From Streptococcus pasteurianus (GTDB lineage: Bacteria > Bacillota > Bacilli > Lactobacillales > Streptococcaceae): a stretch of 64,000 nt of DNA. Within the stretch, counting starts at the first letter, position 1. Each line of letters starts with the position of its first letter. The notes under the pieces are model-generated. The model did no database searches. It was not told where the DNA came from and saw nothing but the letters and a program-made list of their open reading frames with translations. The DNA lies in assembly GCF_004843545.1 (NCBI RefSeq), contig NZ_CP039457.1:462501-526500 (forward strand). Direction: 5' to 3'. Shown here one piece after another: positions 53,796 through 62,976 of the stretch. A program made the translations under genes and the position numbers.

Positions 53796-53831
53796 TTGAA
53801 AATGCTTGCTTTTTTTGATAAAATGCTTCAT
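53796..53831 (+). promoter_or_regulatory. Promoter abutting yqgQ (leaderless)
   Basis: TTGAAA (53796-53801), 17 bp, TAAAAT (53819-53824), then seven bases to ATG 53832. The transcript should begin at the ATG; no Shine-Dalgarno could be transcribed. Confidence 0.65.
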
Positions 53832-54041
53832 ATGAAAACATTATATGATGTGCAACAATTGTTGAAACGATTTGGTATTTATGTCTATATTGGTAAGCGT
53901 CTCTATGATATTGAAGTCATGAAACTAGAATTAGAAAAATTGTATGAAAATGGGTTGATTGACAAGACAGATTACCTGACGGCTGAATTGATTTTGCGAC
54001 GTGAGCACCGTTTAGAAATGGAGAAAGAAAATAATGACTAA
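53832..54041 (+). CDS. yqgQ: YqgQ (DUF910) family protein
   Basis: A 69-residue helical protein (MKTLYDVQQLLKRFGIYVYI; GKRLYDIEVMKLELEKLYEN) of the YqgQ family, found ahead of glucokinase in many Firmicutes; it has a three-helix bundle that may bind nucleic acid, role unknown. ATG 53832 is selected because the promoter overlaps the longer frame. It overlaps glcK by eight bases. Confidence 0.88.
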   Translation: MKTLYDVQQLLKRFGIYVYIGKRLYDIEVMKLELEKLYENGLIDKTDYLTAELILRREHRLEMEKENND

Positions 54042-55002
54042 AAAACTTTTGGGGATTGACCTTGGTGGGACAACGATTAAATTCGGTATCCTAACACTTG
54101 AGGGAGAAGTACAAGAAAAATGGGCAATTGATACTAATATCCTTGAAGATGGTAAACACATTGTCCCTGATATTGTTGGATCAATCAAACACCGTTTGAA
54201 TCTTTACGGTTTGACAAAAGATGATTTTGTAGGTATCGGTATGGGGTCTCCAGGTGCTGTTGACCGCGCTAAAAAAACAGTTACAGGTGCTTTCAACTTG
54301 AACTGGGCACACACTGAAGAAGTCGGTTCAGTTATCGAACGTGAACTTGGCATTCCATTTGCTATTGATAACGATGCAAATGTAGCTGCACTTGGTGAAC
54401 GTTGGACAGGTGCTGGCGCAAACAATCCAGATGTTGTTTTTGTAACACTTGGAACTGGTGTTGGTGGCGGTGTTATCGCTGACGGTAACCTTATCCATGG
54501 TGTCGCTGGTGCTGGTGGAGAAATTGGTCACATGAATGTTGAGCCAGTTGATGGATTTGAATGTACTTGTGGTAACAAGGGTTGCCTAGAAACAGTTGCT
54601 TCAGCGACAGGTGTTGTGCGTGTGGCTCGTCATTTGGCTGAAGAATATGAAGGTGATTCAAGCATCAAAGCTGCCATTGATAATGGTGATGCGGTGACAA
54701 GTAAAGACATCTTTGTCGCTGCTGAAGCGGGTGACCATTTTGCCGATTCAGTTGTTGAAAAAGTTGGTTTCTATCTTGGTCAAGCAACAGCAAATATCGC
54801 AAACATCTTAAACCCAGACTCAGTTGTTATCGGTGGTGGTGTTTCAGCTGCAGGCGAATTCTTGCGTAGTCGCGTTGAAAAATATTTTGTCAGCTACGCT
54901 TTCCCACAAGTGCGCAAAACAACAAAAATCAAAATTGCCGAACTTGGAAATGATGCTGGTATCATTGGTGCAGCAAGTCTTGCAAGTCAATTTGTAGATT
55001 AA
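54034..55002 (+). CDS. glcK: Glucokinase (ROK family)
   Basis: A 322-residue ATP-dependent kinase making glucose 6-phosphate. It has the phosphate-1 motif LLGIDLGGTTIKFGIL, the substrate loop GAGGEIGHMNVEP and the zinc motif CTCGNKGCLET of ROK sugar kinases. IDNDANVAALGERW contains the catalytic Asp region. Length is standard. It is translationally coupled to yqgQ and followed by the rhodanese-like gene after ten bases. Confidence 0.95.
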   Translation: MTKKLLGIDLGGTTIKFGILTLEGEVQEKWAIDTNILEDGKHIVPDIVGSIKHRLNLYGLTKDDFVGIGMGSPGAVDRAKKTVTGAFNLNWAHTEEVGSVIERELGIPFAIDNDANVAALGERWTGAGANNPDVVFVTLGTGVGGGVIADGNLIHGVAGAGGEIGHMNVEPVDGFECTCGNKGCLETVASATGVVRVARHLAEEYEGDSSIKAAIDNGDAVTSKDIFVAAEAGDHFADSVVEKVGFYLGQATANIANILNPDSVVIGGGVSAAGEFLRSRVEKYFVSYAFPQVRKTTKIKIAELGNDAGIIGAASLASQFVD

Positions 55003-55012
55003 GGGGCGCAAA

Positions 55013-55393
55013 ATGAACTGGATTATCGTTTTAGTTATTTTAGTTGCTATCGTTGCTTGGATGGCTTGGACTTATTTTAGTCTCCGCCGTGCAGCAAAAT
55101 TTATTGATAATGCTGAGTTTGAAAGCATGATTCACACAAGTCAATTGATTGATGTGCGTGAGGCTGGTGCTTTCAAAACAAAACATATCATGGGAGCTCG
55201 TAATCTTCCAGCTAGTCAAATTCAACTCTCAATGTCTGCTATTCGTAAAGATAAACCTGTTCTTTTATACGATAGTAGTAGAAGTTCAGCACTTCCACGT
55301 GTTATTAGAACACTTAAAAAAGCAGGCTACACTAACCTTTATGTTCTTAAAGACGGCTTTGACTACTGGACAGGAAAAGTTAAAGAAAGTTAA
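55013..55393 (+). CDS. Membrane-anchored rhodanese-like protein without catalytic Cys
   Basis: A 126-residue protein: one N-terminal helix (WIIVLVILVAIVAWMAWTYF) and a rhodanese domain (IDVREAGAFKTKHIMGARNL...PVLLYDSSRSSALPRVIRTL). In active sulfurtransferases the loop starts with Cys (C-x-x-G-x-R/S); here the position reads DSSRSS, so it is probably a non-catalytic sulfur- or anion-binding relative (YqhL-like). It is the third gene of the yqgQ-glcK operon. Confidence 0.85.
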   Translation: MNWIIVLVILVAIVAWMAWTYFSLRRAAKFIDNAEFESMIHTSQLIDVREAGAFKTKHIMGARNLPASQIQLSMSAIRKDKPVLLYDSSRSSALPRVIRTLKKAGYTNLYVLKDGFDYWTGKVKES

Positions 55394-55407
55394 TCATTTA
55401 CCAATAT

Positions 55408-56454
55408 ATGGAATTTGAAAAAGAAAATTTAAAGAGAAAAAACGATGAGAGTAAGGATGCCCTGAAATCGAAATACCTCAAAAATCAGATTTTTCAATTG
55501 GATTTGGAATTAAGTCAAGTAACAGACGAAGATGAGAAAAAGAGACTTGAAGCGTTACGCAATGTTTACATCGAAAAATTGCAAGAAAACAAGAAACGTC
55601 GTTTAATCAGGATCCTTTTAATCAGTCCATTGGTTTTCTTGACTCTGATTATTTTGTATCTCGTCACAGCTTTCAATCGAGAAACAACCGCCAATAATAA
55701 GGCGGAATGGTCGCCATCTACAACGGCTACGTCAACAAGTACATCTAGTTCTTCAAGTTCATCAAGCACGAGCGAGACCAAGACCTCTTCAACGATAAAA
55801 CAAGGTGTCCCTGCGGAGCTTGTTGGAAATTGGAAAACAGCTGATTTTGACGGAGTTATTCTGACAATCAGTGAAGATGGCACAATGACTAAAAATCAGT
55901 CTAATTATATCGTTACAGAGCGTGTTTCTGGTTATGAAGAAGTGGCGCAAGGTGTTTATCGTTTTTATCCTGCTGATGGAAGTGATAGTGAAGCCATCGG
56001 GGCACTTATTTTTGGTGGTATCGGTGGTAGTTACCAAACAACACCAAAATTTGCTTCGGGAATTTATGCTAAAAATGGCTATATTTATCCACAATTCTGG
56101 ACAACAACCTCTAGCAAATTCACTTATTCGCTAAACACTAATCTCAAATTAGTACCAACCGACCAAGCAGCTGTTACTGATACCATTGATACTAAAAATT
56201 TAACAACTGAGCAAGTGGAGTCTTGGGTTCTTGCCATTTATGCTTCGCAAAATCAATTATCTGATGAAGATAAAGATGATTATTTTGTAAATGTCAAAGC
56301 ATATGATGACAATTTGGTTTATGCTAGTGTCCGAACAAACAGCGATTCAAAAATACGTTTAGCCTTATATCGTGTTAATGCAGACGGCTATCTTGAACAA
56401 GGAACACTTGAATCGACCAATTGGAGCGTTGTCAGTACTGCTTATGTCGAATAA
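55408..56454 (+). CDS. Membrane-anchored protein with extracellular DUF4767-like domain
   Basis: A 348-residue protein: charged cytoplasmic coiled coil (residues 1-68), one membrane helix (IRILLISPLVFLTLIILYLV), a Ser/Thr linker with a long serine run (about 100-130), then an outside beta-rich lipocalin/META-like part (GVPAELVGNWKTADFDGVIL) and a C-terminal LTTEQVESWVLAIYASQNQL...ALYRVNADGYLEQG, resembling DUF4767/Lreu_0056 domains of lactic acid bacteria. ATG 55408 has a weak ribosome site, so translation may depend on the upstream operon. Function unknown. Confidence 0.72.
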   Translation: MEFEKENLKRKNDESKDALKSKYLKNQIFQLDLELSQVTDEDEKKRLEALRNVYIEKLQENKKRRLIRILLISPLVFLTLIILYLVTAFNRETTANNKAEWSPSTTATSTSTSSSSSSSSTSETKTSSTIKQGVPAELVGNWKTADFDGVILTISEDGTMTKNQSNYIVTERVSGYEEVAQGVYRFYPADGSDSEAIGALIFGGIGGSYQTTPKFASGIYAKNGYIYPQFWTTTSSKFTYSLNTNLKLVPTDQAAVTDTIDTKNLTTEQVESWVLAIYASQNQLSDEDKDDYFVNVKAYDDNLVYASVRTNSDSKIRLALYRVNADGYLEQGTLESTNWSVVSTAYVE

Positions 56455-56470
56455 GATGAGGCTAAAATAT

Positions 56471-56522
56471 CTATAGTATATAAAAAGATGGGACATAGTT
56501 CCCATCTTTTTATATACTATAG
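56471..56522. terminator. Exceptionally long perfect palindrome, terminator
   Basis: CTATAGTATATAAAAAGATG and two further bases (56471-56492) pair perfectly with 56501-56522, one more A-T inside, loop of about six bases. A T5 run lies inside the right arm, so termination could occur there in both directions, but the stem extends well past what is needed. Confidence 0.65.
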
Positions 56523-56629
56523 AAGCTAAATCCGTGTCTGAAAACATTTACACTTGTTTTATCGCTGTTTTTTCATAGGATTTGTGGTATAATTCAAAAG
56601 TTAGAATAAATTTAAAAAATCGAGGAATC

Positions 56630-58474
56630 ATGACTAAATTAAGAGAAGATATTCGTAACGTGGCGATTATCGCCCACGTTGACCACGGGAAAACAACCCT
56701 TGTTGATGAATTATTGAAACAATCACACACACTTGACGAACGTAAAGAATTGCAAGAACGTGCAATGGACTCAAACGATCTTGAAAAAGAACGTGGTATT
56801 ACAATCCTTGCTAAAAATACTGCAGTTGCTTACAACGGTGTTCGTATCAATATCATGGACACACCAGGACACGCGGACTTCGGTGGAGAAGTTGAACGTA
56901 TCATGAAAATGGTTGACGGTGTTGTGCTTGTTGTCGATGCTTACGAAGGAACTATGCCTCAAACACGTTTCGTGTTGAAAAAAGCTCTTGAACAAAACTT
57001 AACACCAATCGTTGTTGTTAACAAAATTGATAAACCATCAGCTCGCCCAGCAGAAGTCGTTGATGAAGTTCTTGAACTCTTCATCGAACTTGGTGCTGAC
57101 GATGACCAATTAGAATTCCCAGTTGTTTATGCATCAGCTATCAACGGTACATCATCACTTTCAGATGACCCAGCTGACCAAGAACACACAATGGCTCCAG
57201 TCTTTGACACTATCATTGACCACATTCCAGCGCCAGTTGATAACTCAGAAGAACCACTTCAATTTCAAGTGTCACTTCTTGATTACAATGATTTCGTTGG
57301 ACGTATCGGTATCGGACGTATTTTCCGCGGTATTGTTAAAGTTGGTGACCAAGTTACTCTTTCAAAACTTGACGGTACAACTAAAAACTTCCGTGTTACT
57401 AAACTGTTTGGTTTCTTCGGACTTGAACGTCGTGAAATCCAAGAAGCAAAAGCTGGTGATTTGATTGCTATCTCTGGTATGGAAGACATCTTTGTTGGTG
57501 AAACAATTACTCCAACAGATTGCGTTGAACCACTTCCAATTCTTCACATTGACGAACCAACACTTCAAATGACATTCTTGGCAAATAACTCACCATTTGC
57601 AGGTCGTGAAGGTAAATTCGTTACATCTCGTAAAGTTGAAGAACGCTTGCTTGCTGAATTACAAACTGACGTGTCACTTCGTGTTGAAGCAACTGATTCA
57701 CCAGATAAATGGACTGTATCAGGTCGTGGTGAATTGCACTTGTCTATCCTTATCGAAACAATGCGTCGTGAAGGATATGAACTTCAAGTATCACGTCCAG
57801 AAGTTATTATCAAAGAGATTGACGGCGTGAAATGCGAACCATTCGAACGTGTTCAAATCGATACACCAGAAGAATATCAAGGTTCAGTTATCCAATCATT
57901 ATCAGAACGTAAAGGTGAAATGCTTGATATGCAATCAACTGGTAATGGTCAAACACGTCTTGTATTCTTGGCACCAGCACGTGGACTTATCGGATACCCA
58001 ACTGAATTCCTTTCAATGACTCACGGTTACGGTATCATGAACCACACATTCGACCAATACTTGCCAGTTATCAATGCAGAAATTGGTGGACGTCGTCGTG
58101 GTGCTCTTGTATCTATTGATACTGGTAAAGCAACAACATACTCAATCATGTCTGTTGAAGAACGCGGTACAATCTTCGTTAACCCAGGTACTGAAGTTTA
58201 CGAAGGAATGATTATCGGTGAAAACTCACGTGAAAACGACTTGACAGTTAATATCACTAAAGCTAAACAAATGACTAACGTCCGTTCAGCTACGAAAGAC
58301 CAAACTGCTGTTATCAAAACACCACGTATCTTGACGCTTGAAGAATCACTTGAATTCTTGAATGATGACGAATACATGGAAGTAACACCAGAATCAATCC
58401 GCTTGCGTAAACAAATCCTTGACAAAAACTTGCGCGCTAAAGCAGCTAAGAAGAAAAAATCTGCAGAGGAGTAA
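56630..58474 (+). CDS. typA: Ribosome-associated GTPase TypA/BipA
   Basis: A 614-residue translational GTPase: G1 [11 protein letters not shown]2 ERGITI, G3 [13 protein letters not shown] and G4 [12 protein letters not shown] at the start, then EF-G-like domains II, III and V and the TypA-specific C-terminus ([33 protein letters not shown]). It acts in 50S assembly and stress growth. ATG 56630 follows CGAGGA; TATAAT lies near 56589. Codon use is that of a highly expressed gene. Confidence 0.96.
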   Translation: MTKLREDIRNVAIIAHVDHGKTTLVDELLKQSHTLDERKELQERAMDSNDLEKERGITILAKNTAVAYNGVRINIMDTPGHADFGGEVERIMKMVDGVVLVVDAYEGTMPQTRFVLKKALEQNLTPIVVVNKIDKPSARPAEVVDEVLELFIELGADDDQLEFPVVYASAINGTSSLSDDPADQEHTMAPVFDTIIDHIPAPVDNSEEPLQFQVSLLDYNDFVGRIGIGRIFRGIVKVGDQVTLSKLDGTTKNFRVTKLFGFFGLERREIQEAKAGDLIAISGMEDIFVGETITPTDCVEPLPILHIDEPTLQMTFLANNSPFAGREGKFVTSRKVEERLLAELQTDVSLRVEATDSPDKWTVSGRGELHLSILIETMRREGYELQVSRPEVIIKEIDGVKCEPFERVQIDTPEEYQGSVIQSLSERKGEMLDMQSTGNGQTRLVFLAPARGLIGYPTEFLSMTHGYGIMNHTFDQYLPVINAEIGGRRRGALVSIDTGKATTYSIMSVEERGTIFVNPGTEVYEGMIIGENSRENDLTVNITKAKQMTNVRSATKDQTAVIKTPRILTLEESLEFLNDDEYMEVTPESIRLRKQILDKNLRAKAAKKKKSAEE

Positions 58475-58495
58475 AACAGTCCAGAGGACTGTTTT
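58473..58495 (+). terminator. Terminator of typA
   Basis: AAAACAGTCC-aga-GGACTGTTTT, starting in the stop codon. The right arm is also the start of the 98-bp tandem repeat. Confidence 0.75.
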
Positions 58496-58677
58496 AGGTC
58501 TGAGCCTAAAAATAAAAAAGCGAGGAAATCTGTTAGATTAAATCAAGTCTTCGCCTAAAAATAAGTAAGCGAAGAAGTTCAGAGGACTGTTTTAGGTCTG
58601 ATCCTAAAAATAAAAAAGGCGAGGAAGCTGTTAGGTTAAATCAAAGTTTCGCTTAAAAATGAGAGAACAAAGCGACT
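58482..58677 (+). repeat. Two 98-bp tandem repeat units after typA
   Basis: 58482-58579 and 58580-58677 both run CAGAGGACTGTTTTAGGTCT, then CCTAAAAATAAAAAA, GCGAGGAA, CTGTTAG and TTAAATCAA, with a CG-CTTAAAAAT-type end. The AGGTC and CCTAAAAAT words also occur in the dispersed repeat at 19058/34037, so these may be one family of intergenic repeats. Confidence 0.65.
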
Positions 58678-58730
58678 GGTAAAAACAGCTTAAAACTGAT
58701 AAATTGAGTTGTAAAGGAAAGGAGTTATGA

Positions 58731-59003
58731 ATGTTTTATTTAATCGTTGCTATTTTGATTGTTTCGTATTATTTTTTCATGGCTCCAAAAACAATTCGCA
58801 GCACTTTAAATATGATTGGTATGGTGGGAGCAGTAGCTTTATTGCTCGTTTTGGCAGCTATGAGTTTTGTCAAAATTATGCAATCACCACCAGAAATCTT
58901 TCTTGGACTTGCTATGGTTGCATTAGGATTCTTCGCCATAAGAGATGTCTATCGCTTACCGTCTAAGAAAGATGAAAAAAAGCATTATAGCAAGAAAAGC
59001 TGA
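58731..59003 (+). CDS. DUF3165 family membrane protein
   Basis: A 90-residue protein with three hydrophobic segments (YLIVAILIVSYYFFMAP; NMIGMVGAVALLLVLAAMSF; PEIFLGLAMVALGFFAI) and a basic tail (LPSKKDEKKHYSKKS), of the streptococcal DUF3165 family, role unknown. AAAGGAG is eight bases before ATG 58731; the ATG at 58727 in another frame lacks a family and a good spacing. A terminator AGCTGAG/CTCAGCT with T6 overlaps its end (58997-59022). Confidence 0.85.
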   Translation: MFYLIVAILIVSYYFFMAPKTIRSTLNMIGMVGAVALLLVLAAMSFVKIMQSPPEIFLGLAMVALGFFAIRDVYRLPSKKDEKKHYSKKS

Positions 59004-59122
59004 GGGATACTCAGCTTTTTTCGTATCTTGGTCAGCTTTGTGGTGGGAAATGTCGTAAAATATTGAAAAACACCTTAAATAAATGTAGAATATTATTATA
59101 CTTGCAATGTTAGAATGGATGT

Positions 59123-60481
59123 ATGATGAAAACAATTAAAACATTTGAAAATAAAAAAGTTTTGGTACTTGGTTTGGCAAAATCTGGTGAAGCCGCAGCA
59201 CGACTTCTTGAAAAATTGGGCGCTATCGTTACTGTCAATGATGGTAAAACATTTGATGAAAATCCTGCTGCACAGTCACTGCTTGAAGAAGGAATCAAAG
59301 TTATCTGTGGTAGCCACCCGTTGGAACTTTTGGATGAAAATTTTGAATTAATGGTTAAAAACCCAGGTATTCGATACGATAATCCAATGGTAGCACGTGC
59401 TATCGAAAAAAATATTCCAGTTATCACAGAAGTTGAGCTAGCTTACATGATTTCAGATGCCCCAATCATTGGGATTACTGGTTCAAATGGTAAAACAACG
59501 ACAACAACTATGATTGCTGAAACACTTAATAACGGTGGTAAATCTGGGCTTCTTTCAGGAAATATCGGTTTTCCTGCTTCAGAAGTTGCGCAAACAGCAA
59601 CAGATAAAGACATTTTGGTTATGGAATTGTCTTCTTTCCAATTAATGGGAACAGATACTTTCCACCCACATATCGCTATTATTACTAACCTTATGCCAAC
59701 TCACATTGACTATCATGGAACTTTTGAAGAGTATGTTGCAGCAAAATGGAACATTCAAAAGAATATGACTGCTGATGATTTCGTCGTGCTTAATTTCAAT
59801 CAAGATTTGGCAAAAGAATTAGCACAAAAAACAGCTGCCCAAGTCGTTCCATTTTCTACAACTGAAAAAGTTGACGGTGCTTACTTAGACGGTGATACGT
59901 TGTATTTCAAAGGTGAAGCTATCATGAAAGCTTCAGAAATCGGTGTGCCAGGTAGCCATAATGTAGAAAATGCTTTGGCAACTATTGCCGCAGCAAAATT
60001 ATCAGGAATCGCAAATGATGCTATCAAAGAAACCTTGACTCATTTTGGTGGCGTAAAACATCGTCTTCAAGCACTTGGTGAGATTAATGGTGTTAAATTC
60101 TACAACGATTCAAAATCAACTAATATTTTAGCAACTCAAAAAGCCCTTTCAGGCTTTGATAATTCAAAAGTGATTTTAATCGCTGGTGGTCTTGACCGTG
60201 GAAATGAATTTGACGAACTTGTTCCAGATATTACTGGGGTTAAATTAATAGTTATCCTTGGTGAATCAGCTCCGCGTGTCAAACGTGCAGCTGACAAAGC
60301 AAATGTTCCATATGTTGATGCCAAAGACGTTGCAGACGCTGCTCGCATTGCTTATGACAAAGCTGAAGCTGGTGATGTTGTTCTCTTAAGCCCTGCTAAT
60401 GCTAGCTGGGATATGTATAAGAGCTTTGAAGTTCGTGGTGACGAATTTATTGCAACCTTTGAAGCAATTAAAGGAGAATAA
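59123..60481 (+). CDS. murD: UDP-N-acetylmuramoylalanine-D-glutamate ligase
   Basis: A 452-residue Mur ligase adding D-Glu to UDP-MurNAc-L-Ala in the cytoplasm. Start [20 protein letters not shown] is the UDP-binding domain; [19 protein letters not shown] is the ATP loop near residue 118; the central [20 protein letters not shown] and C-terminal [19 protein letters not shown] are family signatures. ATG 59123 or 59126 may be used. murG follows after two bases: the mur/div cluster. Confidence 0.96.
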   Translation: MMKTIKTFENKKVLVLGLAKSGEAAARLLEKLGAIVTVNDGKTFDENPAAQSLLEEGIKVICGSHPLELLDENFELMVKNPGIRYDNPMVARAIEKNIPVITEVELAYMISDAPIIGITGSNGKTTTTTMIAETLNNGGKSGLLSGNIGFPASEVAQTATDKDILVMELSSFQLMGTDTFHPHIAIITNLMPTHIDYHGTFEEYVAAKWNIQKNMTADDFVVLNFNQDLAKELAQKTAAQVVPFSTTEKVDGAYLDGDTLYFKGEAIMKASEIGVPGSHNVENALATIAAAKLSGIANDAIKETLTHFGGVKHRLQALGEINGVKFYNDSKSTNILATQKALSGFDNSKVILIAGGLDRGNEFDELVPDITGVKLIVILGESAPRVKRAADKANVPYVDAKDVADAARIAYDKAEAGDVVLLSPANASWDMYKSFEVRGDEFIATFEAIKGE

Positions 60482-60483
60482 AC

Positions 60484-61560
60484 ATGGCTAAGAAAATTGT
60501 CTTTACTGGCGGTGGAACCGTTGGTCATGTAACGTTGAATCTTATTCTTATCCCAAAATTTATCAAAGACGGTTGGGAAGTTCATTACATTGGTGACAAA
60601 AATGGCATTGAGCATGAACAAATCACCAAATCAGGTCTTGATGTGACTTTCCATTCCATTGCAACAGGAAAATTAAGACGTTATTTCTCATGGCAAAACA
60701 TGCTTGATGTTTTCAAAGTATCATTTGGAATTCTACAATCGTTGGCAATCATTGCTAAAATTCGACCACAAGCCCTCTTTTCAAAAGGAGGATTTGTGTC
60801 AGTTCCACCAGTCATTGCTGCTAAGACGTTAGGCGTTCCTGTATTTGTTCATGAATCTGATTTGTCTATGGGCTTGGCAAATAAAATCGCCTATAAATTT
60901 GCGACAACAATGTACACAACTTTTGAACAAGCTGAAGGCTTAGCAAAAGCAAAACATGTTGGAGCGATTACAAAAGTCGGCAGTAAAGTTGACTATGATG
61001 ACAGTAAAATTGAAGAGATAAAAAATCATTTTGACCCTAATTTGAAAACACTTTTGTTTATTGGTGGTTCTGCTGGGGCACGTGTTTTTAATGATTTCAT
61101 TACTAATACTCCTGAATTAATCGAGCATTTCAATGTTATCAACATTTCAGGGGATAAACGTTTGAATGGTTTAAGTCAAAACCTCTATCGTGTTGACTAC
61201 GTCACAGACCTTTATCAACCTTTGATGGATATGGCTGATGTGGTTGTGACGCGAGGTGGTTCAAATACTATCTTTGAATTGGTTGCAATGCACAAATTGC
61301 ACTTGATTGTTCCTCTTGGAAAAGAAGCCAGTCGTGGTGACCAATTAGAAAATGCAGCTTATTTTGAGAAAAAAGGCTATGCTCGTCAGCTTGCTGAAGA
61401 AAAATTAACCTTTACTAATCTTGAAGAAAAATTAGCTCAACTTTTTGCTCATGAAGATAGTTATCAAACAGCAATGGCGACTTCAAACGAAATCAAATCA
61501 CAGGATGAATTTTATCATCTCATCACGCAGGACATCTCTAAAACCGCAAAAGGAATGTAA
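60484..61560 (+). CDS. murG: UDP-GlcNAc:lipid I N-acetylglucosaminyltransferase
   Basis: A 358-residue GT28 enzyme that makes lipid II at the inner membrane face. [19 protein letters not shown] near the start is the lipid-binding glycine loop, [20 protein letters not shown] the acceptor region, and [18 protein letters not shown] with [15 protein letters not shown] the UDP-GlcNAc site. This version with H-V-T-L-N rather than H-I-x-P matches streptococcal MurG. AAAGGAG precedes ATG 60484. The stop abuts divIB. Confidence 0.95.
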   Translation: MAKKIVFTGGGTVGHVTLNLILIPKFIKDGWEVHYIGDKNGIEHEQITKSGLDVTFHSIATGKLRRYFSWQNMLDVFKVSFGILQSLAIIAKIRPQALFSKGGFVSVPPVIAAKTLGVPVFVHESDLSMGLANKIAYKFATTMYTTFEQAEGLAKAKHVGAITKVGSKVDYDDSKIEEIKNHFDPNLKTLLFIGGSAGARVFNDFITNTPELIEHFNVINISGDKRLNGLSQNLYRVDYVTDLYQPLMDMADVVVTRGGSNTIFELVAMHKLHLIVPLGKEASRGDQLENAAYFEKKGYARQLAEEKLTFTNLEEKLAQLFAHEDSYQTAMATSNEIKSQDEFYHLITQDISKTAKGM

Positions 61561-62841
61561 ATGACAAAAGAGAAAGAGCAAGATAAAAAAGAATCTAAAA
61601 CTCAAAATGACGAAAAGCTTGCGCTGACAGAATGGCAAAAACGCAATATTGAATTTCTTAAGAAAAAAGAAGCTGAAGAAGCTGAGAAAAAGAAACGTCA
61701 AGAAAAATTACGTTTAGAACGCACGCCGCATGCTAAAAAAGAAGCTGACGATGAGGAAGAAAAAGACTCCCAGTCTGAAAAGAAAGCTGACAAAGCAACA
61801 ACCAACGGTGATGCTGACGAACAAGAACTCGTTTTAAAAAAAGAGAAAAAACAAAAAGCAAAACAAGCTAAAAAAGCCAGAAAAGAAAAAAAGAAAAAAG
61901 AGCAAACGGAACTGACGCCTCTTCAAAAAGCAAGACGTCGTGCTTATCCTGTTCTTATTGTTGCTGGTGCAGTTTTGCTAATATCGCTCTTTTTGGTAAC
62001 GCCTCTTAGCAAGCAAAAAACAGTCACAGTTTCGGGAACATCAACAACAACGTCTGATGCTGTTTTGACTGCGTCAGGCATAAAAAGCTCAGATTATTTC
62101 TTCTCGCTGATTTTTAACCATTCAGCGTATGAAAAAAGCATTTTGAAAAACGATAAAATGATCAAAGAAGCTAAAATCATTTATCATTTTCCGAATAAAT
62201 TCACGATAAAAGTGAAAGAATATGATATTGTGGCTTATGCTCAGACGGATGATGGCTACCAACCAATTCTTGAAAACGGAACTCGCCTTGATGTTGTTGG
62301 AGCGTCTGAATTGCCTGATACTTTCCTGACTATCAATCTTTCTTCTGAAAGTGATATTCAAAAATTGATAAAAGCTTTTTCAAAATTGGATAAAGATTTA
62401 GTTAGTCAAATTCAAATTGTTAGCTCTGTGAATTCTTCGACGACAGCTGATTTACTTCTTTTGGAAATGCATGATGGCAATACCGTTCGTGTACCATTGT
62501 CAGAAATTGTTGAGAAATTACCTTACTACATGAAAATTAAGGGAAATCTGACAGAAACCAGCATTGTTGATATGGAAGTCGGTATTTATACAACGACAGA
62601 AACTATTGAGTCCGAAGCTGCCGCTGAAAAAGAAAGTTCTAGCTCAGAATCAAGTGGTGAAAATACAGATTCTAGTGATACCGAATCAACAACAGAATCT
62701 AGTGAGGAAACTCAGACAGAATCAAGTGATACAGAAGTATCAACAGAAACATTTGCAGTAGATGGTGCCAGCGATAATAATTCTACTACAGAGGAAAATC
62801 CGAATAATATAACGTCTGGTATGCAGGTTGATCAACAATAA
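61561..62841 (+). CDS. divIB: Cell division protein DivIB/FtsQ
   Basis: A 426-residue bitopic divisome protein: a long Lys/Glu-rich cytoplasmic arm (residues 1-125), membrane helix (AYPVLIVAGAVLLISLFLVT), POTRA domain (KQKTVTVSGTSTTTSDAVLT) and beta domain (FPNKFTIKVKEYDIVAYAQT), then a Ser/Thr/Glu-rich outside tail of about 70 residues (residues 350-426). It bridges FtsL/DivIC and the septal synthase. It starts directly after murG and ends with a perfect terminator (62859). Confidence 0.94.
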   Translation: MTKEKEQDKKESKTQNDEKLALTEWQKRNIEFLKKKEAEEAEKKKRQEKLRLERTPHAKKEADDEEEKDSQSEKKADKATTNGDADEQELVLKKEKKQKAKQAKKARKEKKKKEQTELTPLQKARRRAYPVLIVAGAVLLISLFLVTPLSKQKTVTVSGTSTTTSDAVLTASGIKSSDYFFSLIFNHSAYEKSILKNDKMIKEAKIIYHFPNKFTIKVKEYDIVAYAQTDDGYQPILENGTRLDVVGASELPDTFLTINLSSESDIQKLIKAFSKLDKDLVSQIQIVSSVNSSTTADLLLLEMHDGNTVRVPLSEIVEKLPYYMKIKGNLTETSIVDMEVGIYTTTETIESEAAAEKESSSSESSGENTDSSDTESTTESSEETQTESSDTEVSTETFAVDGASDNNSTTEENPNNITSGMQVDQQ

Positions 62842-62858
62842 AATTAAGTTTCTATAAC

Positions 62859-62893
62859 AAAAAACGTAAAATGATAACATTTTACGTTTTTTT
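62859..62893 (+). terminator. Terminator after divIB
   Basis: AAAAAACGTAAAATG-ataa-CATTTTACGTTTTTT, a perfect 15-bp stem. ftsA then needs its own promoter (TATAAT near 62900). Confidence 0.9.
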
Positions 62894-62976
62894 ATGATAT
62901 AATATTTTCTGAATAATTCTGATTTTATACAGATTTTAGAATAGTAAATGATTGGAAAGATAGTGAGGTCGAGTGA

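Noticed and set aside
55013..55393. Active rhodanese sulfurtransferase
   Set aside because: The loop that should begin with the catalytic cysteine reads DSSRSS, so catalysis by the usual mechanism is not supported.
58727..58966. 79-codon frame starting four bases before the DUF3165 gene
   Set aside because: It overlaps the DUF3165 gene in another frame, is Cys/Phe-rich without family resemblance, and the DUF3165 frame matches a known family.
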